Of a stretch of 64,000 nucleotides of DNA, positions 15,902 to 23,208 are shown piece by piece. The position numbers were made by a program, and so were the translations under genes. How positions within the stretch are numbered: the stretch's first letter is position 1; every line of letters starts with the position of its first letter. The stretch lies in NCBI RefSeq assembly GCF_035474595.1, contig NZ_DATIND010000097.1, forward strand, positions 44,529-108,528, written 5' to 3'. Source of the DNA: Longimicrobium sp. (lineage in GTDB: Bacteria > Gemmatimonadota > Gemmatimonadetes > Longimicrobiales > Longimicrobiaceae). The notes beneath the pieces are model-generated. The model did not search any database. It was not told where the DNA came from and saw only the letters and a program-made list of their open reading frames with translations.

Positions 15902-16702
15902 TCACTGCTGGCTCTGGATCCTCCCCTGCAGCTGCACGGCGCGCATGGTGATGAAAGGCGGAAGCGGGTGCTTGATGCGGTGGTGCGCCTCCTCCCGCGC
16001 GTATTCGCGGGTGATGACCTCCACCAGCGCGCCGCCCATGTACACGTTGATGTGGAAGATCTCCTGCGCGGGAATCGTCCGCAGCTCCTCCAGCCCGAAC
16101 ATCGATGGCTGGCCGTCGATCCACACTCCCACCGATTCGGGGAGCCCGCGGATGGTGGCGCAGTTGGAGCCCGGCGCCGTCGCGGTGCACGGCATGGCGT
16201 GGATCCCCGCGTAGTCGCCCAGGAACGCCAGCGTGTTCCCGCCGGAGTACGTGTCGAACATCCGCGCGTCGAACGAGCGCGCGCTCACCGTCGACCGCTC
16301 GGTGCGCGTCAGCAGGCTGTTGCCGAACACCTTCAGCTCCTCCAGCGCCAGCGGCTCCGGCGCCAGCCGCACCACCACCGAGTCGTCCTTCTCCAGCGTC
16401 AGGTTGGCGCGGATGGCGTGGTACCCCAGCCGCTCCATCTCCACGTCGTACGTCCCCGCCGGCATGGGGGGCAGCACGAAGCCGCCGCTCGAGTCGGTGT
16501 AGACCGCCACGTTCCGCGTGGGGATCGCCACCCTGGCCGCGGTGAGCGGATGTCCGTCCGCGCGGTCGAGCAGCTGTCCGCGCACGATGACACGCTCCGC
16601 GCGCTGCCCCGCGGCCGGCGCGGCGAGCACGATCGACGGCAGCAGCATGGCGGCGGCAATCAAACCCTTGCGGAACATAGTCTTGTGGAGATTCATGGCC
16701 AT
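15902..16702 (-). CDS. Secreted carboxypeptidase-regulatory plus TonB-plug protein without a barrel
   Basis: About 266 residues. A signal peptide (GLIAAAMLLPSIVLAAPAAGQ) is followed by a carboxypeptidase regulatory-like beta-sandwich (VRGQLLDRADGHPLTAARV, then GGFVLPPMPAGTYDVEMERL). Next comes a TonB-receptor plug-like segment: SNCATIRGLPESVGVWIDGQ, then EEIRTIPAQE-type spacing (as ELRTIPAQEIFHINVYMGG). In SusC/TonB receptors this precedes a 22-strand barrel, which is missing here because the protein ends about 60 residues later. It may be a stand-alone periplasmic plug homologue or a remnant. Start ATG 16702 or 16696; neither has a strong ribosome site. Confidence 0.72.
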   Translation of the reverse strand: MAMNLHKTMFRKGLIAAAMLLPSIVLAAPAAGQRAERVIVRGQLLDRADGHPLTAARVAIPTRNVAVYTDSSGGFVLPPMPAGTYDVEMERLGYHAIRANLTLEKDDSVVVRLAPEPLALEELKVFGNSLLTRTERSTVSARSFDARMFDTYSGGNTLAFLGDYAGIHAMPCTATAPGSNCATIRGLPESVGVWIDGQPSMFGLEELRTIPAQEIFHINVYMGGALVEVITREYAREEAHHRIKHPLPPFITMRAVQLQGRIQSQQ

Positions 16703-16742
16703 GACGGGGAAGGATGAACGTCGGCCGGCATCGCCCGCGGCT

Positions 16743-17546
16743 TTACGCCGGCGGCCCGTCGAACGCGGCATCTTCCGCGCCCGGGCGCTTGCGCGCAACC
16801 CGCACCAGCATGGGTACCGGGACCTTCGCGGGAACGCCGTCCGATTCGCACCTCACCCGCTCCACGTCGTCCCGGAAGGCGTGCCGCCCGCTCGCGAGCA
16901 CGCGGGGAAAGCGGTCGTTCGGCGCGAGCGTCGCGGCGAGCGCGGGGCTGATCCACTCTAGCACCTCGCGGGCCGCCGCATGCTGCTCCTCCAGGTCGCG
17001 CCAGTGCCAGATCGGCTCGTGGTGGAAGGCGCGGTTGCGCAGCAGCCGGACGCGGTTCAGCCGCGACGAGATCGTCTTGCGCTTGCGCATCTGCGGCGGC
17101 ACCGCGGGAAAGACGGCCGGGAGCAGGTGCGGCCAGAGCACCTGCCGGTGCTCGTAGCGCACGTCCAGCAGCGCCGTCCAGAATCCGAACGTCAGCTCCG
17201 CGATCAGATGCGGCGCGTCCAGCGGCTTCCCACGCGAACGGAGCGCCGACTTCGCCGCCTCCACCCGGCTCCGCTCCTCCGGCGCAAGGATCGGCGGATC
17301 GGCATCCAGCCAGCACGGAACATGGAGATGGGATGCCCCCGCAAACCGCTGCTGCGCGGCGTCGAACAGGCTGTTCCGCAGCGCAACCTCCAGCCCGTGC
17401 AGCGCCGGATACAGCGCCTCGGAGAGCGCCATGTTCCACAGGTACGTGGAGACCACGCCGACGTCGTCGTCACCGCGAAAGCGGTACGAGCCCAGCCGCT
17501 CGCGCGAGAGCGCGCGCCACATCGAATCCAGGTAGGGGGCTTGCAA
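16743..17546 (-). CDS. Abi-family (Abi_2/AbiF-like) HEPN protein
   Basis: A 267-residue Abi-like protein. The N-terminal block LSRERLGSYRFRGDDD, then YLWNMALSEALYPALHGLEV and ALRNSL matches the start of Abi_2/AbiF/AbiD proteins. The HEPN RNase motif R-x4-H is present as RNRAFH (about 170-175), followed by HEPIWHW. Family members act in abortive phage infection and are proposed RNases. Start TTG 17546 is the first usable codon; an ATG 8 codons in is an alternative. It lies alone behind a 230-bp gap with unusual secondary structure. Whether it acts as a toxin with an RNA partner is inference. Confidence 0.8.
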   Translation of the reverse strand: MQAPYLDSMWRALSRERLGSYRFRGDDDVGVVSTYLWNMALSEALYPALHGLEVALRNSLFDAAQQRFAGASHLHVPCWLDADPPILAPEERSRVEAAKSALRSRGKPLDAPHLIAELTFGFWTALLDVRYEHRQVLWPHLLPAVFPAVPPQMRKRKTISSRLNRVRLLRNRAFHHEPIWHWRDLEEQHAAAREVLEWISPALAATLAPNDRFPRVLASGRHAFRDDVERVRCESDGVPAKVPVPMLVRVARKRPGAEDAAFDGPPA

Positions 17547-17569
17547 AATGGCCGGCTCCGGTGTATTGT
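17541..17569 (+). promoter_or_regulatory. Possible plus-strand promoter in the Abi leader
   Basis: TTGCAA and TATTGT are 17 bp apart on the plus strand. If active, the transcript would run into the hairpins at 17582-17660 and stop at the strong stem 17725-17755, giving an antisense-side RNA of about 180 nt. This competes with the minus-strand reading of the same structure. Confidence 0.3.
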
Positions 17570-17662
17570 TGTCGGCACAGCCCCCGGGTTAATCCTCTGC
17601 GCAAGCATGATCCCGGGGTCTTTCTTTTGCCCCTCCCCAAAGTTGATGGAGTTTACGGGGCG
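17553..17662 (-). ncRNA. Candidate structured RNA in front of the Abi HEPN gene
   Basis: On the minus strand, a transcript from the promoter at 17669-17697 would fold into two hairpins before the Abi start. The first (17635-17660) pairs CCCC and AAA with TTT and GGGG. The second (17582-17618) pairs CCCCGGG with CCCGGGG, with inner ATC/GAT and TGC/GCA helices and a 4-nt loop. After them is an A-rich single-stranded stretch ACAACAATACACC and CCGGAGCCGG. AbiF-type genes are known to be preceded by structured RNAs, which is why I favour this strand; the fold is nearly symmetrical, so the opposite strand stays possible. Confidence 0.45.
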
Positions 17663-17668
17663 AAGGCG

Positions 17669-17697
17669 AACATAATCGCCACTTCTTTGACTCGCAA
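17669..17697 (-). promoter_or_regulatory. Promoter of the Abi leader RNA/gene
   Basis: On the minus strand TTGCGA (17692-17697) and TATGTT (17669-17674) are exactly 17 bp apart. The region is AT-richer than its surroundings. Predicted transcription start is near 17662, about 115 nt before the Abi start codon. Confidence 0.5.
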
Positions 17698-17724
17698 GAG
17701 ATTTAAAGGAGCGGTGAGATAAAC

Positions 17725-17755
17725 GAAGAGGCGCCCCGGTCAGGGGCGCCTCTTC
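17725..17755 (-). terminator. Terminator hairpin after the ABC exporter
   Basis: A 13-bp perfect stem GAAGAGGCGCCCC with its complement around a 5-nt loop, 25 bp after the ABC exporter stop. On the minus strand it is followed by GTTTATC. It separates the exporter from the Abi leader. Confidence 0.75.
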
Positions 17756-17779
17756 GTGCATCTGGATTGCGGCCCGCTG

Positions 17780-19642
17780 TCAGGTCGCGGCGACCCTCAC
17801 CTTGGGCGCGGCCACCTCGGGCTCGGGGGTGAAGTCCTCGCCGGGGTTGATGAAGCGGTCGCTCTCCAGCGCGTACTGGCGGTCGTGCAGCTCGCGGTAG
17901 CGGCCGCGCAGCGCCATCAACTCGGCGTGCGTGCCGCGCTCCACGATCTCGCCCTTCTCCAGCACCAGGATCTGGTCCGCGCTGCGGATCGTCGAAAGAC
18001 GGTGGGCGATGACGAAGCTGGTGCGCCCCTCGCGCAGGCGCCGGAGGCCCTGCTGGATCTTGTACTCGCTCTCGCTGTCCAGGCTCGACGTAGCCTCGTC
18101 GAGGATCAGGATGCGCGGGTCCGCCAGCAGCGCGCGGGCGATGGCGATGCGCTGCCGCTGCCCGCCCGAGAGCTTGATCCCCCGCTCGCCCACGATGGTG
18201 TCGTACCCCTCGCTGAAGGCGCGGATGAACTCGTCGGCGTTGGCCAGCTCCGCCACTTCTTCGATCTCGGCGCGGGTGGCGTCGGGGCGCGCGAAGCGGA
18301 TGTTGTCGGCCACGGTGCCGTCGAACAGGAAGTTCTCCTGCAGCACCACCCCCAGCTGCGCGCGGTAGTCGGCCAGCTTCACCTCGTCCAGGTCGCGCCC
18401 GTCCACCAGCACGCGCCCCCGGGTCGGCCGGTTGAAGGCCATCACCAGGCTCACCAGCGTGCTCTTCCCCGAGCCGCTGCTGCCGACGAGCGCGGTCGTG
18501 GTCCCCGCGGGCGCGTCCACCGTCACGTCGCGCAGCACGGGCTGCCCCTCGTTGTACTCGTACCACACGCGCTCCAGCCGCACGTCGCCGCGGATCAGGT
18601 CCAGGTGGTCGCGCGTGGCGTCCTCCTGGTCCTCCGTCCGCATCCCCAGGATCTCGCGGATGCGGTCCAGCCCGGCGAACGCCTCGGTGATCTGCGTGCC
18701 GATGCTGGCGATCTGCATCACCGGCGCGGCCAGCACGGCGGTGAAGGCCAGATAGCTGAACAGGTCGCCCACGGTCATCTGCTTCGCGATGATCGCCCGG
18801 CCGCCGACCAGGATCACCACGACCGCCACGAGGCCGATCACCACCGTGGCCGCCGAGGTGACGGCGGAGATGCCGGTGATGGAGCGCGCCACGTTGCGGA
18901 ACAGGCGGTGCGCGCCGCGGGTGAACACGCGCTCCTCGCGCTTCTCCGTCCCGTACGCCTTCACCACGCGGATGCCGCCCAGCGTCTCGTTCAGCCGCCC
19001 CGTGACCTCGGCCGTGATCTGCCCGCGCTCGCGGAAGAGGGGGCGCAGCTTCGTGAAGGTGATCCCCATCACCGCGCCAAAGGCGATGAGGATGCCGACG
19101 ATCCAGAGGGTGAGCTGCCAGTTGAGGTACAGGAGCGCGGCGACCGCGAACACCGCGGTGATGGCGCCGCCCACCAGCTGCACCAGCCCCGTGCCCACCA
19201 GGTTCCGGATCCCCTCCGCGTCGGTCATGATGCGGGAGATGAGGATGCCGGTCTGCGTGCCGTCGTAGTAGCGCACCGGCAGCCGGGTGACGTGCTGCAT
19301 CACCCGCCGCCGCATGTCGGTGATGGCGCGCTGCGCGGTGATGCTGATGATCTGCGACAGCGCGAACGAGCCCACCGCCTGGATCAGCGTGGCGCCGGCC
19401 ACCACCAGCGCCAGCGGCATCAGCAGCCCGGTGTCGCCGCCGTTGATCACGCGGTCGATGACGAACTTGGGCGCGGCGGGAAGCACCAGCCCCGCCAGCC
19501 GGCTCAGGATGGTCAGCACCATCCCCAGCGCCAGGTAGCGCCGGTGGTGCCAGATCAGCGCACGGGCCTCGCGCCACGCCTCGGGCGAGCCCATCGCCTT
19601 CTTCTTCTTTTTGCCGCCGCCGTTCGGGTCGGGGGTCGCCAA
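17780..19642 (-). CDS. ABC exporter, fused permease and ATPase (MsbA/BmrA type)
   Basis: A half-transporter of 620 residues: six membrane spans (from about residue 35) followed by a nucleotide-binding domain. Walker A is GSSGSGKST, the Q-loop VVLQENFLF, the signature [16 protein letters not shown], Walker [13 protein letters not shown] and the H-loop [10 protein letters not shown]. It works as a homodimer exporting lipids or drugs; substrate unknown. I use TTG 19642, which has GGAGAGG at 10 nt; ATG 19594, behind AAGAAGAAGAAGG, is an alternative and would remove a lysine-rich start. Monocistronic, with a strong terminator. Confidence 0.92.
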   Translation of the reverse strand: MATPDPNGGGKKKKKAMGSPEAWREARALIWHHRRYLALGMVLTILSRLAGLVLPAAPKFVIDRVINGGDTGLLMPLALVVAGATLIQAVGSFALSQIISITAQRAITDMRRRVMQHVTRLPVRYYDGTQTGILISRIMTDAEGIRNLVGTGLVQLVGGAITAVFAVAALLYLNWQLTLWIVGILIAFGAVMGITFTKLRPLFRERGQITAEVTGRLNETLGGIRVVKAYGTEKREERVFTRGAHRLFRNVARSITGISAVTSAATVVIGLVAVVVILVGGRAIIAKQMTVGDLFSYLAFTAVLAAPVMQIASIGTQITEAFAGLDRIREILGMRTEDQEDATRDHLDLIRGDVRLERVWYEYNEGQPVLRDVTVDAPAGTTTALVGSSGSGKSTLVSLVMAFNRPTRGRVLVDGRDLDEVKLADYRAQLGVVLQENFLFDGTVADNIRFARPDATRAEIEEVAELANADEFIRAFSEGYDTIVGERGIKLSGGQRQRIAIARALLADPRILILDEATSSLDSESEYKIQQGLRRLREGRTSFVIAHRLSTIRSADQILVLEKGEIVERGTHAELMALRGRYRELHDRQYALESDRFINPGEDFTPEPEVAAPKVRVAAT

Positions 19643-19846
19643 GCGAATCAATCCTCTCCAGGCCGGTCCGCGGTGGAACCGGCGTCGATTTTCGTTCCGG
19701 GTGCGTGGGTGGGTACGCGCCGGTGGGGAGCGGGCCGATCCCTCATCGAAGCGGGTCGGCGAAGCCGGTGGATACACCGCCGGGCGAAGTACGCTCCGGC
19801 GCGATGCCAATCTATCGCCCGGCGCGGCCCCGCGCCCGCCCCTGCG

Positions 19847-20029
19847 TCACGCCAGGGCGAGCGCGCGCGTCCCGGCCAGCGCGTCGCGCAGGGGGACGCG
19901 CTCGGGCGCGGGGCCGGGGCGGATGATGATCCCCGCCGGCTCGCCGTCCTCGTCCTCCGCCAGCGCGGCGAGGGCGGGAAGCTCGGGGTCGATGGGCACT
20001 CCGCGGGGAAGCGTCAGCAGCGCGAACAT
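19847..20029 (-). CDS. Small hypothetical protein after the ene-reductase
   Basis: Sixty residues from ATG 20029 with a GGAAG site: MFALLTLPRGVPIDPELPAL, then EDEDGEPAGIIIRPGPAPER. No signal or membrane segment and no motif recognised. It is 63 bp behind the old-yellow-enzyme gene on the same strand and could be co-transcribed. The acidic centre looks protein-like, but no homologue comes to mind. Confidence 0.45.
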   Translation of the reverse strand: MFALLTLPRGVPIDPELPALAALAEDEDGEPAGIIIRPGPAPERVPLRDALAGTRALALA

Positions 20030-20092
20030 TTGTCCATCTTCCGTGTGGGAACGCCGCCCCGGCGCGGTGCCGGGGCGGCCCGTCCGCCGCGC

Positions 20093-21196
20093 TCAGCTCG
20101 CGGCGACCTCGTCCAGCGTGGGATAGTCGGTGTAGCCGCGCGCGTCGCCGCCGTAGAAGGTGGCGCGGTCCGGCTCGTTCAGCGGCGCCCCCTCGCGCAG
20201 GCGGCGCGGCAGGTCCGGGTTGGCCAGGAACGCCGCCCCGAACGACACCAGGTCCGCCTCGCCGCGCGCGATGGCCTCGCCGGCCGCCTCGCCCGTGTAG
20301 CCGCCGTTGGCGATCAGCGGGCCGCGGAAGATGGCCCGGAGCGCCGGCGTCACCCGCGGCCCCGGCGCCGCCATGGGCCCGGAGAGCGCCTCGATCACGT
20401 GCAGGTACGCCAGCCCGAACGGGTTCAGCGCGTACGCCGCGTAAGAGAACGTGGCCTCGGGGTCCGAGTCGGACATCCCGTTGGCCGCCACGCGGGGCGA
20501 CAGGCGCACGCCCACGCGGTCGCCGCCCCACACGTCCACCACCGCCTGCGTGACCTCGGTCAGAAAGCGCACGCGGTTGTTCAGGCTGCCGCCGTAGCGG
20601 TCGGTGCGCTGGTTGCTGCCGTCGCGCAGGAACTGGTCGATCAGGTAGCCGTTGGCGCCGTGCAGCTCCACCCCGTCGAACCCCGCCTCGTACGCCCTCC
20701 GCGCGCCGTGGGCGAACTGCTCCACCACGCCGGCGATCTCCTCCGTCTCCAGCGCGCGGGGGGTGACGTAGGTCTGCATCCCCTCGTACGTGAACACCTG
20801 CCCCTCGAAGCCGATGGCCGAGGGGGCCACGGGGAGCTCGCCGCCGTGGAAGGACGGATGCGACACCCGCCCCGTGTGCCAGAGCTGCGCGAAGATGCGG
20901 CCGCCCCCGGCGTGCACCGCGTTGGTCACCCCGCGCCACGCGGCCACCTGCTCGTCGCCGTAGATGCCGGGCGTGTTTGTGTACCCCACCCCCTGCGGCG
21001 ACACCTGCGTTCCCTCGCTCACGATCAGCCCCGCGGACGCGCGCTGGCGGTAGTACTCCACCGCCAGCTCCGTCACCACGTTCCCGTCGGCGGCGCGGCT
21101 GCGCGTCATGGGCGCCATCACCAGCCGGTTGCGCAGCTCGTACGGGCCGAGCTGGAAGGGCGTGAACAGATTCCGATCCGTGTTTCTGCCGTTCAT
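20093..21196 (-). CDS. Old-yellow-enzyme family ene-reductase
   Basis: A 367-residue FMN-dependent NADPH alkene reductase (NemA/OYE class), which reduces alpha,beta-unsaturated carbonyls, nitro-esters or similar electrophiles. Motifs in order: LFTPFQLGPYELRNRLVMAP, FAQLWHTGRVSHP, the substrate-binding ELHGANGYLIDQFL, RTDRYGGSLNNR, and the FMN-phosphate block GPLIANGGYTGEAA. ATG 21196 follows AGGAACGCAG. Its promoter region contains a 23-bp perfect palindrome (21246-21268), and an Rrf2 regulator lies 0.6 kb upstream, suggesting stress-responsive control (inference). Confidence 0.94.
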   Translation of the reverse strand: MNGRNTDRNLFTPFQLGPYELRNRLVMAPMTRSRAADGNVVTELAVEYYRQRASAGLIVSEGTQVSPQGVGYTNTPGIYGDEQVAAWRGVTNAVHAGGGRIFAQLWHTGRVSHPSFHGGELPVAPSAIGFEGQVFTYEGMQTYVTPRALETEEIAGVVEQFAHGARRAYEAGFDGVELHGANGYLIDQFLRDGSNQRTDRYGGSLNNRVRFLTEVTQAVVDVWGGDRVGVRLSPRVAANGMSDSDPEATFSYAAYALNPFGLAYLHVIEALSGPMAAPGPRVTPALRAIFRGPLIANGGYTGEAAGEAIARGEADLVSFGAAFLANPDLPRRLREGAPLNEPDRATFYGGDARGYTDYPTLDEVAAS

Positions 21197-21245
21197 CTGC
21201 GTTCCTGGTTCCTTTCCCCGTCGTCGCCACGTTCGTGACACAAAC

Positions 21246-21268
21246 GCAACCGTAATCGTTACAGTTGC
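21246..21268. promoter_or_regulatory. Perfect palindromic operator upstream of the ene-reductase
   Basis: Arms GCAAC-C-GTAA and TTAC-A-GTTGC flank a TCG centre, 50 bp before the start codon of the ene-reductase. Related ATCTGTAACCA-type words lie at 21793-21805 (complement) and 22352-22362 near the carboxypeptidase-regulatory and Rrf2 genes. This fits a dimeric repressor site. Confidence 0.55.
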
Positions 21269-21328
21269 AGATACGGACACACCGGTCCCCACGTCTCCCC
21301 TGCCCGATTCCTCACCCGCGCGTCGCCG

Positions 21329-21736
21329 TCAGGGCCGCGGCGCCGGGTTCCCGCCGGTGCGCTCCGTGGCCAGGCGCGGCACCCCGCGCGAGGTCCGCAG
21401 CCGCGCGATCACCGTCTCGCGCGCGTCGCGGTCCAGCTCCACCCGCACCTCGCGGGGGTGGAACCCCGGCGCCGCCGCGCGCAGCGTGTACCGCCCGGGC
21501 GGCACCGCCGCGAAGTCGAATCCCCCCGTCTCCCCCGTCGTCGCCTTGCGGGGCGCGGCGCCGCTGTCCGCGGACACCAGCGCCACCTCCGCGCGGGCCA
21601 CGGGGTTCCCCACCGCGTCCGTCACCCGCCCCAGCACCCGCCCGGCCTGCGCCGCCGCCGGCACGGCCAGGGAAAGGAGGGCGCCCGCCACCACCGCCAC
21701 CCGGACCCAGTCGATCCCCACGCCGATCTTCCGCAT
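21329..21736 (-). CDS. Secreted carboxypeptidase regulatory-like domain protein
   Basis: A 135-residue secreted protein. A signal peptide (VRVAVVAGALLSLAVPAAAQAG) is followed by a single carboxypeptidase-regulatory-like (transthyretin-type) beta-sandwich: VLGRVTDAVGNPVARAEVAL, then GGFDFAAVPPGRYTLRAAAPG. Such stand-alone domains occur in many copies in these bacteria; they are thought to act in surface or TonB-linked complexes, but the exact role is unknown. ATG 21736 follows GGAGAGGAGGG. Upstream is a TGGTTACAGAT word shared with the Rrf2 promoter. Confidence 0.8.
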   Translation of the reverse strand: MRKIGVGIDWVRVAVVAGALLSLAVPAAAQAGRVLGRVTDAVGNPVARAEVALVSADSGAAPRKATTGETGGFDFAAVPPGRYTLRAAAPGFHPREVRVELDRDARETVIARLRTSRGVPRLATERTGGNPAPRP

Positions 21737-21836
21737 CGTGCCCTCCTCTCCCTGGTCCCGCGCTCCCGCCGCACCGTCAACCGCAACTGCTTTGGTTACA
21801 GATAGATGGACAGCAAACCGCGTCCGCGGTGGCCGC

Positions 21837-22325
21837 TCAGGCCTGCTGGCGGACGGCCTCCGCGTGCGCCCCGGCGAAGCTCTCGCCGCAGCAGCCGTCC
21901 ATGCCCGCGCGCCGCATCACCTCGCGCCCCACGTCGGCGATGGTGACCTCGCCCAGCACCCCTTCCATCGCCTGGTGCGCGCGGCAGAAGATGGGGCGCA
22001 GCACGTCGCGGATGTTGCCGCCCACGTTGCAGGCGCGCGACGGCTCCGACGGGTGCAGCGAGAACAGCTCGTCGCCGTCCTCCACCGCCCGGTACACGTC
22101 CAGCAGGGAAATGTCGCCCGGCTCGCGGGCCAGCGACGCGCCGCCGCCCACGCCGGGCTGCACGCTCACCATCCCGGCGTTGCGCAGCGCGCCGATGATG
22201 CGGCGCACCACCACGGGGTTGGTGTTCACGCTCGCCGCGATGCGCTCCGAGGTCACCGCCTCGGACCGCTTCCAGGCCATGTAGGCCAGCACGTGCACCG
22301 CGACCGCCACCCTGCTGCTGATCAT
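21837..22325 (-). CDS. Rrf2-family transcriptional regulator
   Basis: A 162-residue Rrf2 (winged-helix) repressor. The DNA-binding part is VTSERIAASVNTNPVVVRRI, then GMVSVQPGVGGGASLAREP. It has Cys at about 99, 114, 145 and 146 (SRACNVGG, IFCRAH, DGCCGES), which could bind a metal or Fe-S cluster or sense thiol stress, although the classic IscR/NsrR three-Cys spacing is not seen. ATG 22325 is taken; the frame to 22430 has no site. An ATCTGTAACCA-like word lies about 25 bp upstream of its start and may be an autoregulatory site. Neighbour: ene-reductase, a likely target. Confidence 0.85.
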   Translation of the reverse strand: MISSRVAVAVHVLAYMAWKRSEAVTSERIAASVNTNPVVVRRIIGALRNAGMVSVQPGVGGGASLAREPGDISLLDVYRAVEDGDELFSLHPSEPSRACNVGGNIRDVLRPIFCRAHQAMEGVLGEVTIADVGREVMRRAGMDGCCGESFAGAHAEAVRQQA

Positions 22326-22351
22326 CTCCCTGCTTCCACTCCGTGGGACCG

Positions 22352-22379
22352 AATCTGTAACCAGATTAGTTTCGATTAG
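22352..22379. promoter_or_regulatory. Candidate Rrf2 autoregulatory site
   Basis: The segment contains CTGTAACCAGATTAG and TTTCGATTAG, low in GC. The CTGTAACC word also appears at 21793-21805 (complement), and a CTGTAACGATTA version is part of the palindrome at 21246-21268. The shared word suggests one regulator for three promoters. Confidence 0.35.
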
Positions 22380-22565
22380 GCCGGATGTCAAGCCATGCCT
22401 CCCATCCGCCGCTCGCCCGGACGCATCCATCTTCGACGCTCAATGGCACATTCGACCACGCCGCCCGGATCGTCGGAAGAGAATCAACCGCTTCCAGAAC
22501 GAGAATGAAAGCGGAGATACGGAAGGCGGGGGATGATGACGACACATCCGGTTAGACAATCTGCA

Positions 22566-22594
22566 TTGTTAAATGTGACGTATTCAGATAATGT
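22566..22594 (+). promoter_or_regulatory. Promoter of lanthipeptide precursor gene 1
   Basis: TTGTTA and TAATGT, 17 bp apart, within a marked AT-rich patch. Between and around them are two ATGTGAYGT direct repeats (22573 and 22591), a possible regulator site. Predicted start of transcription is near 22601, about 45 nt before the ATG. Confidence 0.4.
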
Positions 22595-22645
22595 GATGTC
22601 ACCGATGGCCCGCGTCGCTCGCGATCAAACCCGAAAGGAAATCCC

Positions 22646-22828
22646 ATGAACAGGAAGCTGAAGCTGAACGCAGAGGATCTCACGATCGAGTCGTTCGTCG
22701 CGGCCGAGCCGGCCGAGGTGCTGGGAACGGTGAAGGCGCAGGACATGTACGCCTCGAGCCTGCTGACCTGCATCGACACCAACTGCGGCAAGACGTACTG
22801 CACCACGAAGTCGCCCTGCGCCTGTTGA
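22646..22828 (+). CDS. Pinensin-type lanthipeptide precursor 1
   Basis: A 60-residue RiPP precursor. The leader starts MNRKLKLNAEDLTIESF, the KLKLxxExLxxESF pattern of pinensin-family leaders, and runs to GTVKAQD. The core after about residue 34 is rich in Ser, Thr and Cys: SSLLTCIDTNCGKTYC and TTKSPCAC, with Cys at 42, 47, 52, 58 and 60. Five cysteines and several Ser/Thr would allow lanthionine rings after dehydration. AAAGGAAA lies 6 nt before the ATG. No LanB-like dehydratase, cyclase, peptidase or dedicated exporter is near, so it is an orphan; the next gene is a Rieske oxygenase. Confidence 0.78.
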   Translation: MNRKLKLNAEDLTIESFVAAEPAEVLGTVKAQDMYASSLLTCIDTNCGKTYCTTKSPCAC

Positions 22829-22971
22829 GCCGCCGCTGAACCCGGCGCCCGCACGCACGCCCCCGCCGGCGCGGGCCTCCGGTGCGGACGGGCGCCGTCT
22901 TCCCTCCCCGGCTTCGCACATCTCCTCATACCGGATCTGGCAATCACCTCTGCATTACAAACGCACAGAGA

Positions 22972-23036
22972 GACGTCATCCTGAGGCCGGCCACACTGTC
23001 GTTGCCCTCGCACGGACGGTTGCAGGCCGAAGGATC
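22972..23036 (+). repeat. CATCCTGAG/GAAGGATC hairpin repeat, copy 1
   Basis: Left arm GACGTCATCCTGAGGCCGGC and right arm GCAGGCCGAAGGAT: ATCCT pairs with AGGAT and GGCC with GGCC, around a middle starting CACACTGT. An inverted copy is at 54089-54152. Confidence 0.65.
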
Positions 23037-23129
23037 TACAGGTGAGGTCGCACGTGCGCTTCCGAATTGCACGATCGATCTCGAATCCGGTTTCACATCA
23101 CATTACGATCATCGTCGGCGCGGCGCGGC

Positions 23130-23158
23130 TTGGTGGCGCCGCGGCGGGCGCGTACATT
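23130..23158 (+). promoter_or_regulatory. Probable promoter of the Rieske gene
   Basis: TTGGTG and TACATT are 17 bp apart, 51 bp before the start codon. Confidence 0.4.
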
Positions 23159-23208
23159 GGCGGCGGATCCCCGGACGAATCGCCATCTCCCGCACGCGCC
23201 GCATCTCC

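Larger units (their letters stand above)
22829..23208. other. Gap between precursor 1 and the Rieske gene
   Basis: A 380-bp gap. It holds an imperfect GC-rich hairpin after the precursor stop, the ATCCTGAG/GAAGGAT repeat (22972-23036) and the probable promoter of the Rieske gene (23130-23158). No gene is supported. Confidence 0.5.

Noticed and set aside
13266..16214. A 982-codon plus-strand frame opposite gyrA.
   Set aside because: Composition is antisense-like ([16 protein letters not shown] types) and gyrA on the other strand is complete and certain.
17780..19642. A possible lanthipeptide exporter role for the ABC transporter.
   Set aside because: It lacks the N-terminal C39 peptidase domain of such exporters and is not next to a precursor gene.
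17756..21238. A 1160-codon open frame on the plus strand, opposite the ABC exporter and ene-reductase.
   Set aside because: It is the complement of two convincing minus-strand genes, with His/Arg/Ala-rich low-complexity translation and no motif. Long antisense frames are expected in high-GC DNA.
22882..23208. Upstream extension of the Rieske oxygenase reading frame.
   Set aside because: It runs through a hairpin repeat and a promoter; family members start near MPLRPFTIDP.
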